Origin: Hymenobacter sp. CRA2
GTDB lineage: Bacteria > Bacteroidota > Bacteroidia > Cytophagales > Hymenobacteraceae
Assembly: GCF_002007105.1 (NCBI RefSeq)
Contig: NZ_MVBC01000001.1
Span: 806,001 to 870,000, forward strand
Direction of reading: 5' to 3'
Length of the DNA: 64,000 bases
Shown: in pieces, positions 44,934 through 53,455 of the stretch
Position numbering within the stretch: position 1 is the stretch's first letter
Layout: the number at the start of each line of letters is the position of its first letter
Made by a program: the position numbers and the translations under genes
The notes under the pieces: generated by a model
What the model was told of the DNA's origin: nothing
The model's database searches: none
What the model saw: only the letters and a program-made list of their open reading frames with translations

Positions 44934-45374
44934 ATGATTATACTCTACGAAAAACCATACTTGCGCATTGCCTACGTGCGGCAGCATCGCCTGCTGGAGG
45001 TGCAGTGGCTGCACAGCAGCATCTCGGCCGGTGAGTTTCGCGACGCGTACTGGCAGGCCCTGCTGCTGGCCGAACGCTACCAAGCGCGGGCCTGGCTTAG
45101 TGATTTTCGCGCCATGCCCCTGCCACAGGAGGCCGAGGTGCAGTGGCTGGAAAAGTACTGGTACCCCCGCTACGTGGAGCTGAAGCTGGATAAAGTGGCC
45201 ATCGTCAACTCGGGCAGCGAAGCCGGGCGCCGGCGCCTGACGGAGATTATCCAGCGGGCCAACGCCGCCGGCCACACCAACCGCCCCGACCCCATGTACT
45301 TTGACGACCTGGAAACGGCGCGCGCCTGGGTGCGCAAACCCCTGACCACCGGGCAGCTGCCCTCATTGGGCTAG
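44934..45374 (+). CDS. Hypothetical protein, member 2 of a dispersed family
   Basis: A 146-residue soluble protein with YEKPYLRIAYVRQHRLLEVQW, then AERYQARAWLSDFRAMPL, WLEKYWYPRYVELKLDKVAIV and a C-terminal DLETARAWV. The layout (strand, helix, xxxWLxDxRxM, helix, strand, helix with ARAW) parallels the products at 34002 and 62056, though identity is lower. Possibly a STAS-like fold. Function unknown. Confidence 0.65.
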   Translation: MIILYEKPYLRIAYVRQHRLLEVQWLHSSISAGEFRDAYWQALLLAERYQARAWLSDFRAMPLPQEAEVQWLEKYWYPRYVELKLDKVAIVNSGSEAGRRRLTEIIQRANAAGHTNRPDPMYFDDLETARAWVRKPLTTGQLPSLG

Positions 45375-45443
45375 GCGCCTGCCCACCGGGCACTTTGCGC
45401 GCCGCCTTCGTCGTTAAGCGCCTGAGCCGTAGGTTTGTGTTTT

Positions 45444-45530
45444 GAAATGGTTGGGTGGCTGAATGGCTAGTCGTTCTGCCCGCGTTGCACAGTCAACCAT
45501 TTAACCATTCGGCCCTTTAACCATTTGATC
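45444..45530. repeat. Imperfect inverted-repeat element, upstream of the beta-helix lipoprotein gene
   Basis: Left arm 45444-45469 and right arm 45502-45527 pair at 19 of 26 positions. The element also contains AATGGCTAGTCGTTCTGCC (45462-45480) and TCAACCATTTAACCA (45493-45507), both closely matched in the element at 56.7 kb in the same orientation. It ends directly at the GTG start of the next gene, so it is part of that gene's 5' region. Confidence 0.65.
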
Positions 45531-45531
45531 A

Positions 45532-47046
45532 GTGCGCTACATTTTTCCGCTGCTGCTCCTGCTCGCCATGCTGGTTTCCACCGTGCTGCTACCCGGCTGC
45601 GAACCGAAGGAGGAGCTTCTGACTACCGATAGCAGCGCCCGGCTAGAGTTTTCCACCGACACGGTGATGTTTGATACCGTGTTTGTGCAGACGCGCACCG
45701 TGAGCAAGCGCCTGTGGGTGTACAACCGCAACAAGCGCGCGGTGCAGGTAGAGGGAATCCGGCTGTCCGGTGCCTACGGCCAGCCCTACAAGCTCCTGAT
45801 CAACGGCGACTCGGGCGCGGCCCAGCAAAACCTCACCATTCGCGGCAAGGACAGCCTGCTGATTCTGGTAAAGGCCACGCTCGGCACCAACAACCAGCCG
45901 CTCAACAAGCCTTTCCTGACCGAGGACCAGATTCAGTTTCGCACCAACGGCAACGAGCAGCTGGTGCGCCTGATTGCCTACGGCCAGAACGCGTACTTCC
46001 ACTTCAACGAGACGCTGCCGTGCAACGCCGTGTGGCGCAACGACAAGCCGCACGTCATTTACGGCGGCGTGCTGGTGAACAGCAACTGCACCCTGACCAT
46101 GCAGGAGGGCACGCGCGTGTACTGCCACGCCGGTGCCGGCATAGTGGTGCGGGGCCAGCTGCGCATCAACCCCACGCTGCAGCCCACGGGCGAGGTAAAG
46201 CCCGAGGACCCGCGCATCGTGCGCTTCCAGGGCGACCGGCTAGAAAGCTTCTACAACGACATTCCGGGCCAGTGGGCCGGCATTCAGTTCGACCCCGGCA
46301 GCCGGCCGAGCGTGGTGCGTTTCTGTGACCTTAAAAACGCCTCGTTTGGCCTGCTGGTGTACAACCCCGAAGCCCGGCAGCCTTTCCCCAAGGTGACGGT
46401 GGAGCACACGACCTTCCGCAACATCTCCGGCGCAGCCCTGACCTTCAACAACCCCATTCCCTTCGATGGGGCCGGCATCCTGGGCTTCTCCGGCGACTTC
46501 GACGTGCGCAACTCCCTGTTTACCAATTGCGGCGAGTACGCCGTGGCCGGTTTCCAGGGCGGCACCTACAACCTGCAGTACTGCACCGTGGCCAATTACA
46601 CGCCGCAGTTCCGCCGCCAGACTTCCTCGCTCACGTTTTCCGACGCCCTGCCGGTACAGAATCCCACCCTGCGCGTCGCGCCCCGCGTCAGCATCGAAAA
46701 CAGCATCGTGTGGGGCTCCTTTGAAGACGAGCTGTACTTCGACAACAGCAGCACCTACCTCGCGCAGATTCAGGTGCGCAACAGTGTGCTGCGCACCCAG
46801 GAGTACCAGGCCGCCGCCGATGCCGGCGGCAAGCCCGGGCTGGCCCGCAACGGCAACCTGATCAACGTGAACCCGAAGTTCAAGCGCACGCCCGACAACG
46901 CCGCCGAGCGCTTCGACTACCGCCTCGATACCCTCTCGCCGGCCAGCAACCGTGCCGTGCCGCTGCCCGCGCTGACCAACGACCTGCGCAACCTCAGCCG
47001 CAGCGCTACTCCCGACCCCGGCGCCTACGAGCGCGTCAATCCGTAA
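45532..47046 (+). CDS. Right-handed beta-helix surface lipoprotein
   Basis: The 504-residue protein uses a GTG start (45532) and a lipoprotein signal (LLAMLVSTVLLPGC). The middle part (about residues 200-450) has parallel beta-helix repeats: FCDLKNASFGLLVYN, TTFRNISGAALTFNN, SLFTNCGEYAVAGFQGG, CTVANYT. It ends with the choice-of-anchor Q-like segment DYRLDTLSPASNRA...PDPGAYER. Such proteins bind or process polysaccharide or serve as adhesins; no catalytic residues are obvious. The upstream inverted repeat touches the start codon. Confidence 0.85.
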   Translation: MRYIFPLLLLLAMLVSTVLLPGCEPKEELLTTDSSARLEFSTDTVMFDTVFVQTRTVSKRLWVYNRNKRAVQVEGIRLSGAYGQPYKLLINGDSGAAQQNLTIRGKDSLLILVKATLGTNNQPLNKPFLTEDQIQFRTNGNEQLVRLIAYGQNAYFHFNETLPCNAVWRNDKPHVIYGGVLVNSNCTLTMQEGTRVYCHAGAGIVVRGQLRINPTLQPTGEVKPEDPRIVRFQGDRLESFYNDIPGQWAGIQFDPGSRPSVVRFCDLKNASFGLLVYNPEARQPFPKVTVEHTTFRNISGAALTFNNPIPFDGAGILGFSGDFDVRNSLFTNCGEYAVAGFQGGTYNLQYCTVANYTPQFRRQTSSLTFSDALPVQNPTLRVAPRVSIENSIVWGSFEDELYFDNSSTYLAQIQVRNSVLRTQEYQAAADAGGKPGLARNGNLINVNPKFKRTPDNAAERFDYRLDTLSPASNRAVPLPALTNDLRNLSRSATPDPGAYERVNP

Positions 47047-47057
47047 TTGTAGACATG

Positions 47058-47132
47058 AGTATGGAGACATGAGAAGTGAGACTTAAGCACCTTAAATGCA
47101 AGAACAATTCTCACTTCTCATGTCTCCATACT
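47058..47132. repeat. 24-bp perfect inverted repeat upstream of yjbQ
   Basis: The arms 47058-47081 and 47109-47132 are perfect reverse complements, with a 27-nt loop. The element begins 11 bp after the beta-helix gene and ends 13 bp before the next start codon. It may end the upstream transcript or fold in the yjbQ leader. Confidence 0.75.
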
Positions 47133-47145
47133 CTATACTCCACCC

Positions 47146-47568
47146 ATGATCTGCGTTCAGAAACGACTGCGCTTGCCGGCCGTGCGCCGTGGCTTTCATC
47201 TCATTACCGACCTGGTGACGGCCAATCTGCCTGAACTGGAACAGGTGCAGGTAGGCACGCTGCATGTGTTCATTCAGCACACCTCGGCCAGCCTCTCCAT
47301 CAACGAAAAAGCCGACCCCACGGTGCGCCACGACTTCGAGCAGTTCTTCAACCGCGCGGTGCCCGAAAACGCGCCCTATTTCCGCCACACCCTGGAAGGC
47401 CCCGACGACATGCCCGCGCACCTAAAAGCCGCCATGCTCGGCAGCAGCGTCACCATTCCCGTCACCAAGGGTGAGCTGGCGCTGGGCACCTGGCAGGGCA
47501 TCTACCTCGGGGAGCACCGTAACGACGGCGGCCGCCGCTGGATCGTGCTGACGTTGCTAGGGGCATAG
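47146..47568 (+). CDS. YjbQ family protein (UPF0047)
   Basis: The 140-residue protein has the family hallmarks HVFIQHTSASLSINEKADP, PDDMPAHLKAAMLGSSVTIPV, LALGTWQGIYLGEHR. YjbQ proteins form trimers with a metal site made from conserved His and Cys/Asp residues; thiamine phosphate synthase side activity has been reported for the family, but the physiological role is unsettled. Its leader carries a strong inverted repeat. Convergent with the next gene, 11 bp apart. Confidence 0.92.
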   Translation: MICVQKRLRLPAVRRGFHLITDLVTANLPELEQVQVGTLHVFIQHTSASLSINEKADPTVRHDFEQFFNRAVPENAPYFRHTLEGPDDMPAHLKAAMLGSSVTIPVTKGELALGTWQGIYLGEHRNDGGRRWIVLTLLGA

Positions 47569-47579
47569 CTCAGTGCGAG

Positions 47580-48185
47580 TTAGAGGACCCAGTTGAGGCT
47601 GGCATCGAGGCGGGGCATCAGCGTGCGTTGGGTCGGACTGATCTTGGATACTATCCCCAAGCTGCCTTCGGCCAGCAGATGCGCGCCTACGTTGCGCCGC
47701 AAGCCGTAACGAAGGCCCACCGGGTGAGCCGCAGCTAGGTTGGGCACCTTAATCAGGCGGTCAGTAGCCAAAGCGGCTTCGGCAAACAAACCCAGAAAGC
47801 TGCCCGCCTGCCGGCGGATGTCCTTGCCCTGGCGCTGCCGCACGAGTAGCCGCGGATACACCCGTAGCTCTCCGGCCAAGTAGGGCAAAAGTGCCGCCGT
47901 GCTGTAGTCGCGCCCGAAATGTGGGTCGATAACATTTACGAACCGGGTGCCGCCGATAGGCAGATTGGTGGAATAAAAGCTGTAGTGCGCTCCGGCGCTT
48001 ACGTAGGCCGTCAGGCTACTGCCCAAGCGCCGCTCATAAGCCACGGCTGCCCCCAGGTAGTTAATACCGGCCAGCACCAGCTGCTTTTCCACCCGCACTT
48101 GTTCCGCTGAAGGAGCGGTGGCTGCCTGAGCAGTGGCCGAACGCGCGGCACAGGTCAGGATAGCGGCGGCAAGAATCTTTCGCAC
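47580..48185 (-). CDS. Putative outer-membrane beta-barrel protein
   Basis: The 201-residue protein has a signal peptide (MRKILAAAILTCAARSATAQ) and amphipathic strands (AAVAYERRLGSSLTAYVSAG, LRYGLRRNVGAHLLAEGSLG) ending in ASLNWVL, a plausible barrel terminus. No family recognised. It is transcribed toward yjbQ and separated by 90 bp from the lipoprotein gene upstream on the same strand. Confidence 0.7.
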   Translation of the reverse strand: MRKILAAAILTCAARSATAQAATAPSAEQVRVEKQLVLAGINYLGAAVAYERRLGSSLTAYVSAGAHYSFYSTNLPIGGTRFVNVIDPHFGRDYSTAALLPYLAGELRVYPRLLVRQRQGKDIRRQAGSFLGLFAEAALATDRLIKVPNLAAAHPVGLRYGLRRNVGAHLLAEGSLGIVSKISPTQRTLMPRLDASLNWVL

Positions 48186-48275
48186 CAGTAAAGAAGCATC
48201 AGAAGTAAGCTCAGCAGGGCGTTTTTGCCATCCGCTTATTTATTGTACGACCACTTCAGTAAGGCGTAAATGAGG

Positions 48276-48881
48276 CTAGCGCAGCACCCGGGCGCTGCTT
48301 ACATAGCGCGTGGTATCGAAGCCCACGAGCTTCTGGCGGCCCTGCACTTCGTAGTCGCTCAGCAGGCCGTCGGCACCAAAACGTAGTTGCAGCTTTTTGC
48401 CGGAGAAAAACAGCGGGTTCCTTTGCTCCAGCGTGGCGCGCAGTTCGCGCACCACGGAGTCGTCCTGCACCACTTCCAGAGCCAGCACCGGGTGGTCTAC
48501 CTCGGGCAGGCGGCGGAAGATGCGCCGCGTGAAGCCAGCCGAATCCGACGTGAGTACCTGGTAGGCACCGCGCAGCGCGGGCTTGTTGATGTCGGCCTGG
48601 TAAAACAGCTGCAGCTCACGCGCCCAGTCGGGTTGCGGCAGCTTGGCAGTTTCGGGCAGGGCGTCGCGCAGCATCACGCGTTTCTCCAGCGCCGGGCGCT
48701 GCCGCTGCAGGCGTTGTACCTGCGCGTTCAGCAGCGTTTGCGTATCGAAGTAGCCAGCCGGGCGCCGGGCCGGCCGGGCCCCGATATCGTCGCCGCCCGA
48801 CGAGCAAGCGGCGCCAACCCCGCCCCCGAGGAGCAGGATCAGCGCCGCCGCAGCGGGTCGGAACCCGGAGAGCTTACGCAT
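48276..48881 (-). CDS. Hypothetical lipoprotein overlapping gpmI
   Basis: The 201-residue protein has a lipoprotein signal (ALILLLGGGVGAAC) and a mature part with a coiled-coil-like start (NAQVQRLQRQRPALEKR). Its ATG overlaps the end of the gpmI gene by 8 bp, suggesting co-transcription and coupled translation. No known domain. Envelope location inferred from the lipobox. Confidence 0.72.
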   Translation of the reverse strand: MRKLSGFRPAAAALILLLGGGVGAACSSGGDDIGARPARRPAGYFDTQTLLNAQVQRLQRQRPALEKRVMLRDALPETAKLPQPDWARELQLFYQADINKPALRGAYQVLTSDSAGFTRRIFRRLPEVDHPVLALEVVQDDSVVRELRATLEQRNPLFFSGKKLQLRFGADGLLSDYEVQGRQKLVGFDTTRYVSSARVLR

Positions 48882-50415
48882 TGGTCGGGCGCAGCAGCGA
48901 TTCGCCGGTCATCTCGGCGGGCTGCGGCAGTCCCATCAGGGCCAGCACGGTGGGCGCGATGTCGCCCAGCTTGCCGTCGGCCAGCGTGCCGCGGTAGTCG
49001 TTATCGGCCAGGATGCAGGGCACCAGGTTGGTGGTGTGGGCCGTGTTGGGCGTGCCATCCTCGTTCATCATCACGTCGGCGTTGCCGTGGTCGGCGATGA
49101 TGATGCTGGCGTAGCCGCTTTCCAGCGCCGCCGAAATTACGTCGTTGGCGCACTGATCCACGGTTTCCACGGCCTTCACGGCGGCCTCAAACACGCCGGT
49201 GTGGCCCACCATGTCGGGGTTGGCGAAGTTCAGCACCACGAAGTCAGCCGACTTGGCCCGCAACTCCGGCACCAGGGCGTCGCGCAGCTCGTAGGCGCTC
49301 ATTTCGGGCTGCAGGTCGTAGGTGGCTACCTTGGGCGAGTTGCGCAGAATGCGGTTTTCGCCCTCAAACTCCTGCTCGCGGCCGCCCGAGAAGAAGAACG
49401 TCACGTGCGGGTACTTTTCCGTTTCGGCAATGCGGATCTGCTTTTTGCCGTTGGCGGCCAGCACCTCGCCCAGCGTCTTTTCCAGATTGTCCTTCTCAAA
49501 AATCGGCTGCACGCCCACGAACGTCGCGTCGTAGTTCGTCATCGTGAGGTAGTGCAGGTTCAGCCGGTGCATGTTGAAGGCGTGGAAGTCCTGCTGGGTC
49601 AGCGCCTGCGTGATTTCGCGGCCGCGGTCGGTGCGGAAGTTGAAGCAGATGACCACGTCGCCCTCCTTCATGGTAGCCAGCGGCTGGTCGTCGGCCCCGA
49701 TTTTCACCAGCGGCTTCAGGAATTCGTCGGTCACGCCCGCCTTGTACGAGTCGAGCATGGCGCCGATGAGGTTGTTGCAGCGCTGGCCCTTGCCGTTCAC
49801 CAGCAGGTCGTAGGCTACCTGCACCCGCTCCCAGCGGTTGTCGCGGTCCATGGCGTAGTACCGCCCCACGATGGAGGCGATTTTGCCGCTGGCCCCGTGC
49901 TGAAGGTGCTGCTCCAGGTCGTTGACGTAGCGCACACCGGCTTTGGGGTCGGTGTCGCGGCCGTCGGTGAAGGCGTGGATGAACACGCGGTGCACGTCCT
50001 CGTCGTGGGCGAGGGTGCACAGGGCCTTCAGGTGCTCGATGTGAGAGTGTACGCCCCCGTCGGAGAGCAGGCCCATCAGGTGCAGGTTCTTGTCGGGGTG
50101 CTGGCGCAGGTACTCAAACGCCTGCTTGAGGGCGGGCATGGCGCCCAGCTTCCGCTCCCGAATGGCTTTGTTGATGCGTACCAGGTCTTGGTACACCACG
50201 CGGCCAGCACCGAGGTTCATGTGGCCTACTTCCGAGTTGCCCATCTGCCCATCGGGCAGCCCTACGGCCTCGCCGGAAGCTTGCAGGCGGCTGTGCGGAA
50301 AGCGCTGGAAAAGCGAATCGATGAAAGGCGTCTTTGCAGCCGCAATGGCCGACACGGCCGGGTTGGTGCCCAAGCCCCACCCATCAAGGATTACCAACAG
50401 TACCGGTTTATTCAT
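48874..50415 (-). CDS. gpmI: 2,3-bisphosphoglycerate-independent phosphoglycerate mutase
   Basis: The 513-residue enzyme converts 3- to 2-phosphoglycerate in glycolysis. It shows the alkaline-phosphatase-fold metal site ILDGWG (Asp11), the phospho-serine in QMGNSEVGHMN (Ser61), DGRDTDPKAG, and the C-terminal IIADHGNADVM metal residues; two Mn ions are expected. The ATG at 50415 (MNKPVLLVIL) is the family start. A perfect TATCTTTG box lies 6 bp upstream on the minus strand. First gene of a probable two-gene unit. Confidence 0.97.
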   Translation of the reverse strand: MNKPVLLVILDGWGLGTNPAVSAIAAAKTPFIDSLFQRFPHSRLQASGEAVGLPDGQMGNSEVGHMNLGAGRVVYQDLVRINKAIRERKLGAMPALKQAFEYLRQHPDKNLHLMGLLSDGGVHSHIEHLKALCTLAHDEDVHRVFIHAFTDGRDTDPKAGVRYVNDLEQHLQHGASGKIASIVGRYYAMDRDNRWERVQVAYDLLVNGKGQRCNNLIGAMLDSYKAGVTDEFLKPLVKIGADDQPLATMKEGDVVICFNFRTDRGREITQALTQQDFHAFNMHRLNLHYLTMTNYDATFVGVQPIFEKDNLEKTLGEVLAANGKKQIRIAETEKYPHVTFFFSGGREQEFEGENRILRNSPKVATYDLQPEMSAYELRDALVPELRAKSADFVVLNFANPDMVGHTGVFEAAVKAVETVDQCANDVISAALESGYASIIIADHGNADVMMNEDGTPNTAHTTNLVPCILADNDYRGTLADGKLGDIAPTVLALMGLPQPAEMTGESLLRPTNA

Positions 50416-50420
50416 GGCCG

Positions 50421-50428
50421 CAAAGATA
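50421..50428 (-). promoter_or_regulatory. Candidate -7 box of gpmI
   Basis: Minus-strand TATCTTTG matches TAnnTTTG and ends 5 bp from the start codon, so the mRNA would have almost no leader. A TTG 16 bp upstream is a weak -33 candidate. Confidence 0.45.
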
Positions 50429-50519
50429 GGAGCTACGTAACTGCCAAGCCGCACCGATTCACTATTTTGGAGCCATCAGCGCCCAACCGTCGCGCGGGGC
50501 TGCCCGTAGGGGATTGGCA

Positions 50520-50527
50520 TAGTTTTG
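50520..50527 (+). promoter_or_regulatory. Candidate -7 box of DUF4783 gene
   Basis: TAGTTTTG matches TAnnTTTG, 32 bp before the ATG at 50560. No good -33 element was found. Confidence 0.4.
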
Positions 50528-50559
50528 GTATACCCGCCGCTGCAACCCCCGCATATTAC

Positions 50560-50961
50560 ATGAAACGATTGATTTTCCGAGCTCTGACGGTACTGTGCCT
50601 GGCCCTGCTGGCGCCCGCCGTCCACGCCCAGAACGACACGTTCGGGGCCGTGCGCTCGGCCATTCAGAACGGCTCGTCCCGGGCTGTATCTCAGTACTTT
50701 GGCGGTACGGTGGAGATTGGTTTCGACGGCGAGAAGCAGAGCTACAGCGCCACGCAGGCGGAGTTCGTGCTGAAGGACTTCTTCGCCAAGAACTCGCCCG
50801 CCACTTTTGAGGTGGTACACCAGGGCGCTTCCACCTCCGAGGGCATCAAGTACGCTATCGGTAAGTACGCTGGCAAAAATGGCAGCTACCGGGTCTTCAT
50901 CAAGATGAAGGCCGCGCAAGGAGCGATGCAAATCGATACCATGGAATTTTCGCACGAGTAG
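50560..50961 (+). CDS. DUF4783 domain protein, exported
   Basis: The 133-residue protein has a signal peptide (cleavage near VHAQ) and the DUF4783 pattern: GAVRSAIQNGSSRAVSQYFGG, VEIGFDGEKQSYSATQAEFVL, FEVVHQGAS, YRVFIKMK. The fold resembles NTF2-like domains; role unknown. Found next to nadC in several Bacteroidota, as far as I recall, but a terminator separates the two here. Confidence 0.85.
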   Translation: MKRLIFRALTVLCLALLAPAVHAQNDTFGAVRSAIQNGSSRAVSQYFGGTVEIGFDGEKQSYSATQAEFVLKDFFAKNSPATFEVVHQGASTSEGIKYAIGKYAGKNGSYRVFIKMKAAQGAMQIDTMEFSHE

Positions 50962-51013
50962 ATGGGCTGAACGACTACTTTCTCCCCTGCTTTTACCTCC
51001 TTGCTCTGGGTTA

Positions 51014-51040
51014 GGTCCCGACTCTAAGTCGGGGCCTTTT
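51014..51040 (+). terminator. Terminator after DUF4783 gene
   Basis: Nine-bp stem (51014-51022 with 51028-51036, one wobble), loop TCTAA, followed by TTTT and then the nadC promoter box. Confidence 0.85.
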
Positions 51041-51042
51041 CC

Positions 51043-51050
51043 TATTTTTG
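51043..51050 (+). promoter_or_regulatory. Candidate -7 box of nadC
   Basis: TATTTTTG matches TAnnTTTG and ends 4 bp before the GTG at 51055. If used, the transcript would be leaderless or nearly so. Confidence 0.45.
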
Positions 51051-51054
51051 TACC

Positions 51055-51915
51055 GTGCAAACCCCGCCCTATCTCACGCCCGACGCGCTGCGCGCCTTTA
51101 TCCACTCGGCTCTGGCCGAAGACGTAGGCGACGGCGACCATTCGTCGCTGGCCGGCGTGCCCGCCGATGCCCGCAAGCAGGCCCGCTTATTGGTGAAGGA
51201 CGAAGGCGTATTGGCCGGGGTAGAGCTGGCTCAGGTCATCTTCCGGGAGGTGGACCCTGCGCTGCAGGTGACGGTGCTGCTGCCCGACGGCAGCCGCGTG
51301 AAGCACGGCGACGTGGCCCTGACGGTGGAAGGACCGGCCCGCAGCATCCTCACGGCCGAGCGACTGGTGCTCAACTGCATGCAGCGTATGAGCGGCATTG
51401 CCACCAAAACGGCCTACCTGACCTCGCTCATCGCCGGCACCAAGGCCAAGCTGCTCGACACGCGCAAAACCACGCCCAACTTCCGCCTCTGCGAGAAATG
51501 GGCGGTGCTCATCGGCGGCGGCGTAAATCACCGCTTCGGGCTGTTCGATATGATCATGCTGAAGGACAACCACGTGGACTACGCCGGCGGCATTCGGCCC
51601 GCTATCGAAGCCACGCACGCTTACCTGCAGCAGCTGGGCCGCGAACTGCCCATCGTGGTGGAAACCCGTACGCTCACGGAAGTGCAGCAGGTGGTGGAAG
51701 TAGGCGGCATCACCCGCATCATGCTCGACAACATGAAGCCCGATACCATGCGCGAAGCCGTGGCGCTGATTGCCGGCCGCTTTCCTACGGAAGCCTCGGG
51801 CGGCATCACGGAGCACACCATCCACGCTGTGGCCGAAAGCGGCGTCGACTACATTTCGGTGGGGGCCCTCACGCACTCCGCCGACATTCTGGACCTGAGT
51901 CTGAAAGCATTTTAA
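51055..51915 (+). CDS. nadC: Nicotinate-nucleotide pyrophosphorylase (carboxylating)
   Basis: The 286-residue enzyme makes nicotinate mononucleotide from quinolinate and PRPP in NAD synthesis. Motifs: EDVGDGDHSS near the N-terminus, RMSGIATKT, LDTRKTTPNFR, GGGVNHRFGLFDMIMLKDNH, VETRTL, IMLDNM and SGGI. The start is GTG (51055); no in-frame ATG exists before residue 100, and family proteins begin at this point. A promoter box lies immediately upstream. Confidence 0.96.
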   Translation: MQTPPYLTPDALRAFIHSALAEDVGDGDHSSLAGVPADARKQARLLVKDEGVLAGVELAQVIFREVDPALQVTVLLPDGSRVKHGDVALTVEGPARSILTAERLVLNCMQRMSGIATKTAYLTSLIAGTKAKLLDTRKTTPNFRLCEKWAVLIGGGVNHRFGLFDMIMLKDNHVDYAGGIRPAIEATHAYLQQLGRELPIVVETRTLTEVQQVVEVGGITRIMLDNMKPDTMREAVALIAGRFPTEASGGITEHTIHAVAESGVDYISVGALTHSADILDLSLKAF

Positions 51916-51918
51916 TTG

Positions 51919-51999
51919 AGCTGTCAGTTGCTGGTTGTCAGGCCCTACGGCGCTTGTCGCACGTACTAACAACTGGCTGACAACTGACAACTGATAACT
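51919..51999. repeat. Imperfect inverted repeat upstream of membrane protein gene
   Basis: AGCTGTCAGTTGCTGGTTGTCAG (51919-51941) pairs imperfectly with 51977-51999, itself made of two CTGACAA-type sub-repeats. Starts 4 bp after nadC and ends 13 bp before the next ATG. Similar in size and placement to the elements at 45.5, 47.1 and 56.7 kb. Confidence 0.55.
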
Positions 52000-52011
52000 G
52001 AAACCTTCCTA

Positions 52012-52659
52012 ATGCAACCTCCCATTCCCCGCGGCGGCGCGGGTCGCCAATTCGTCCAGCAGCCGCAGTCTTCGCCGCTGGCCATCCGCACCAAGAAATA
52101 CCAGCTCGACAAGGAAACCTACACCCGCATGGCCCTCATGCAGGTGTGGAAGAAGGACTGGTGGCAGGCCGTTATTCCGCTGGTGGTGCTGTCGTTGCCG
52201 GCCATCTTCAGCTTTTCGTGGTGGTGGATTGCGGCCGCCGTACTCGTGACGGTACTCTACGTGCTCATCCGCTCGGCGCAGGTGACGGGCGTGACGCAGC
52301 TGGAGCAGGGCAAGGTGCTGTTTGAGCGCCTCAGCTACGAGTTCGATCCGCGCTACATCGCCATGCGCGCCAACGATAAGGATCAGCCCCGCGGCATGAC
52401 CTGGGACATGATCGAGCGCGTAAAACGCGAGAAGGACGCCTACGTGCTCTACCTCAAGCAGCCCGACGTGACCGACCAGGTCAGCGGCTGGCGCGCTACC
52501 CTGGCCAAGGTGATGTGGGTGCCCGTATTCATCCACGTGCCGACGCGTATTTTCAACGCGCCGAAGGACCTGACCATGTTTGAGAACCTGCTGCGCCGCA
52601 AGAACCTGCTGCCCGCCGGCCCCGGCACTGCCGCGCCGGAAGCGCCCAAGGCCGCCTAA
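52012..52659 (+). CDS. Membrane protein, YcxB-like C-terminal domain
   Basis: The 215-residue protein has two transmembrane helices back to back (about residues 52-68 and 70-88: VIPLVVLSLPAIFSF, WWIAAAVLVTVLYVL) followed by a soluble part with FERLSYEFDPRYIAMRAND, WDMIERVKREKDAYVLYL and VFIHVPTRIF that resembles YcxB-type domains. The assignment is tentative. No enzymatic motif. Follows nadC with an inverted repeat between. Confidence 0.65.
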   Translation: MQPPIPRGGAGRQFVQQPQSSPLAIRTKKYQLDKETYTRMALMQVWKKDWWQAVIPLVVLSLPAIFSFSWWWIAAAVLVTVLYVLIRSAQVTGVTQLEQGKVLFERLSYEFDPRYIAMRANDKDQPRGMTWDMIERVKREKDAYVLYLKQPDVTDQVSGWRATLAKVMWVPVFIHVPTRIFNAPKDLTMFENLLRRKNLLPAGPGTAAPEAPKAA

Positions 52660-52712
52660 GCCAGCGTTTTCTCCGTACTTCGCATTTGAGACATTTCTTC
52701 CGCTTCATCAAT

Positions 52713-53108
52713 ATGACCTCCAACAAACTCGTTTTGGGCCTGGCCGCCGCAGCTCTGCTGGGCCTGGCTTCGTGCAGCAGCGAACCGTCGGACTGGCGTC
52801 CGGACAATAAAGTATCCAACGACCTGGTGGCTCCTGGCACCCGCGAGTCGTACGACTTCGACCAAGCCACGGACGCGCCCAGCCAGCACAAGGGTGGCGC
52901 TATCGAGACGCCCATCAGCTCGCACATGGACGTGGAGCAAACCCTGGACCCGGCTAAAGGTGCGCCTGACCGCATGACGGCTGAGCACGGCCAGACGACG
53001 GAAGCCGCCAAAGTGGAAGGCAGCAAAATGGGCGAGGAAGGCACGCCGGCCGAAACCGACACGCACCACGACCTGAACGAAAACGGCGGCGGTCCGCAGA
53101 AAAACTAA
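52713..53108 (+). CDS. Hypothetical lipoprotein, acidic and disordered
   Basis: The 131-residue protein has a lipobox (LLGLASC) and a mature part of charged and polar residues without predicted structure (SEPSDWRPDNKVSNDLVAPG, MGEEGTPAETDTHHDLNENG). No family recognised. It starts 53 bp after the YcxB-like gene, perhaps in the same transcript. ATG 52713 is chosen for the signal. Confidence 0.7.
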   Translation: MTSNKLVLGLAAAALLGLASCSSEPSDWRPDNKVSNDLVAPGTRESYDFDQATDAPSQHKGGAIETPISSHMDVEQTLDPAKGAPDRMTAEHGQTTEAAKVEGSKMGEEGTPAETDTHHDLNENGGGPQKN

Positions 53109-53230
53109 CCGCTCGACCGCGGCTCGACGTACTGCCCGTGCGCCCCGGCCTAGTCGCTGGCTACCGATATGCCAGCGGCCGGGCCGGGGCGCTTACTTGC
53201 TCACCGGGATTGTCAAATCCACGGCCAAGG

Positions 53231-53371
53231 CTAAGGTTAGTTCCCCTCCTCAGCTGAGGAGGGGCTAGGGGTGGTTGATGAACTAGAGCTAAATTCTATT
53301 TCTAGAAGTCGTTCAACGTTTGGTCAACCACCCCTAACCCCTCCTCAGCTGAGGAGGGAAACTAACCTTAG
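53231..53371. repeat. Large nested inverted repeat
   Basis: Two 48-nt arms (53231-53278 and 53324-53371) match as reverse complements at 46 of 48 positions around a 45-nt spacer. Each arm contains its own palindrome of the form CCCTCCTCAGCTGAGGAGGG. There is no open frame inside. It could be a miniature element without a transposase gene, or a large structured transcript between the lipoprotein and methyltransferase genes. The rest of the 53109-53455 gap shows nothing else. Confidence 0.8.
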
Positions 53372-53455
53372 TCTTAGTCCTGGGTTTGCTAGGCGCGTGG
53401 CCGGCATTCATCGTTAATTTGTCGGGTTACGCCCTCCTTTTCCCTCCGCATTCCC

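Noticed and set aside
49036-50559. Long plus-strand frame running into the DUF4783 gene
   Set aside because: Antisense to gpmI. The real gene begins at 50560, where a signal peptide starts.
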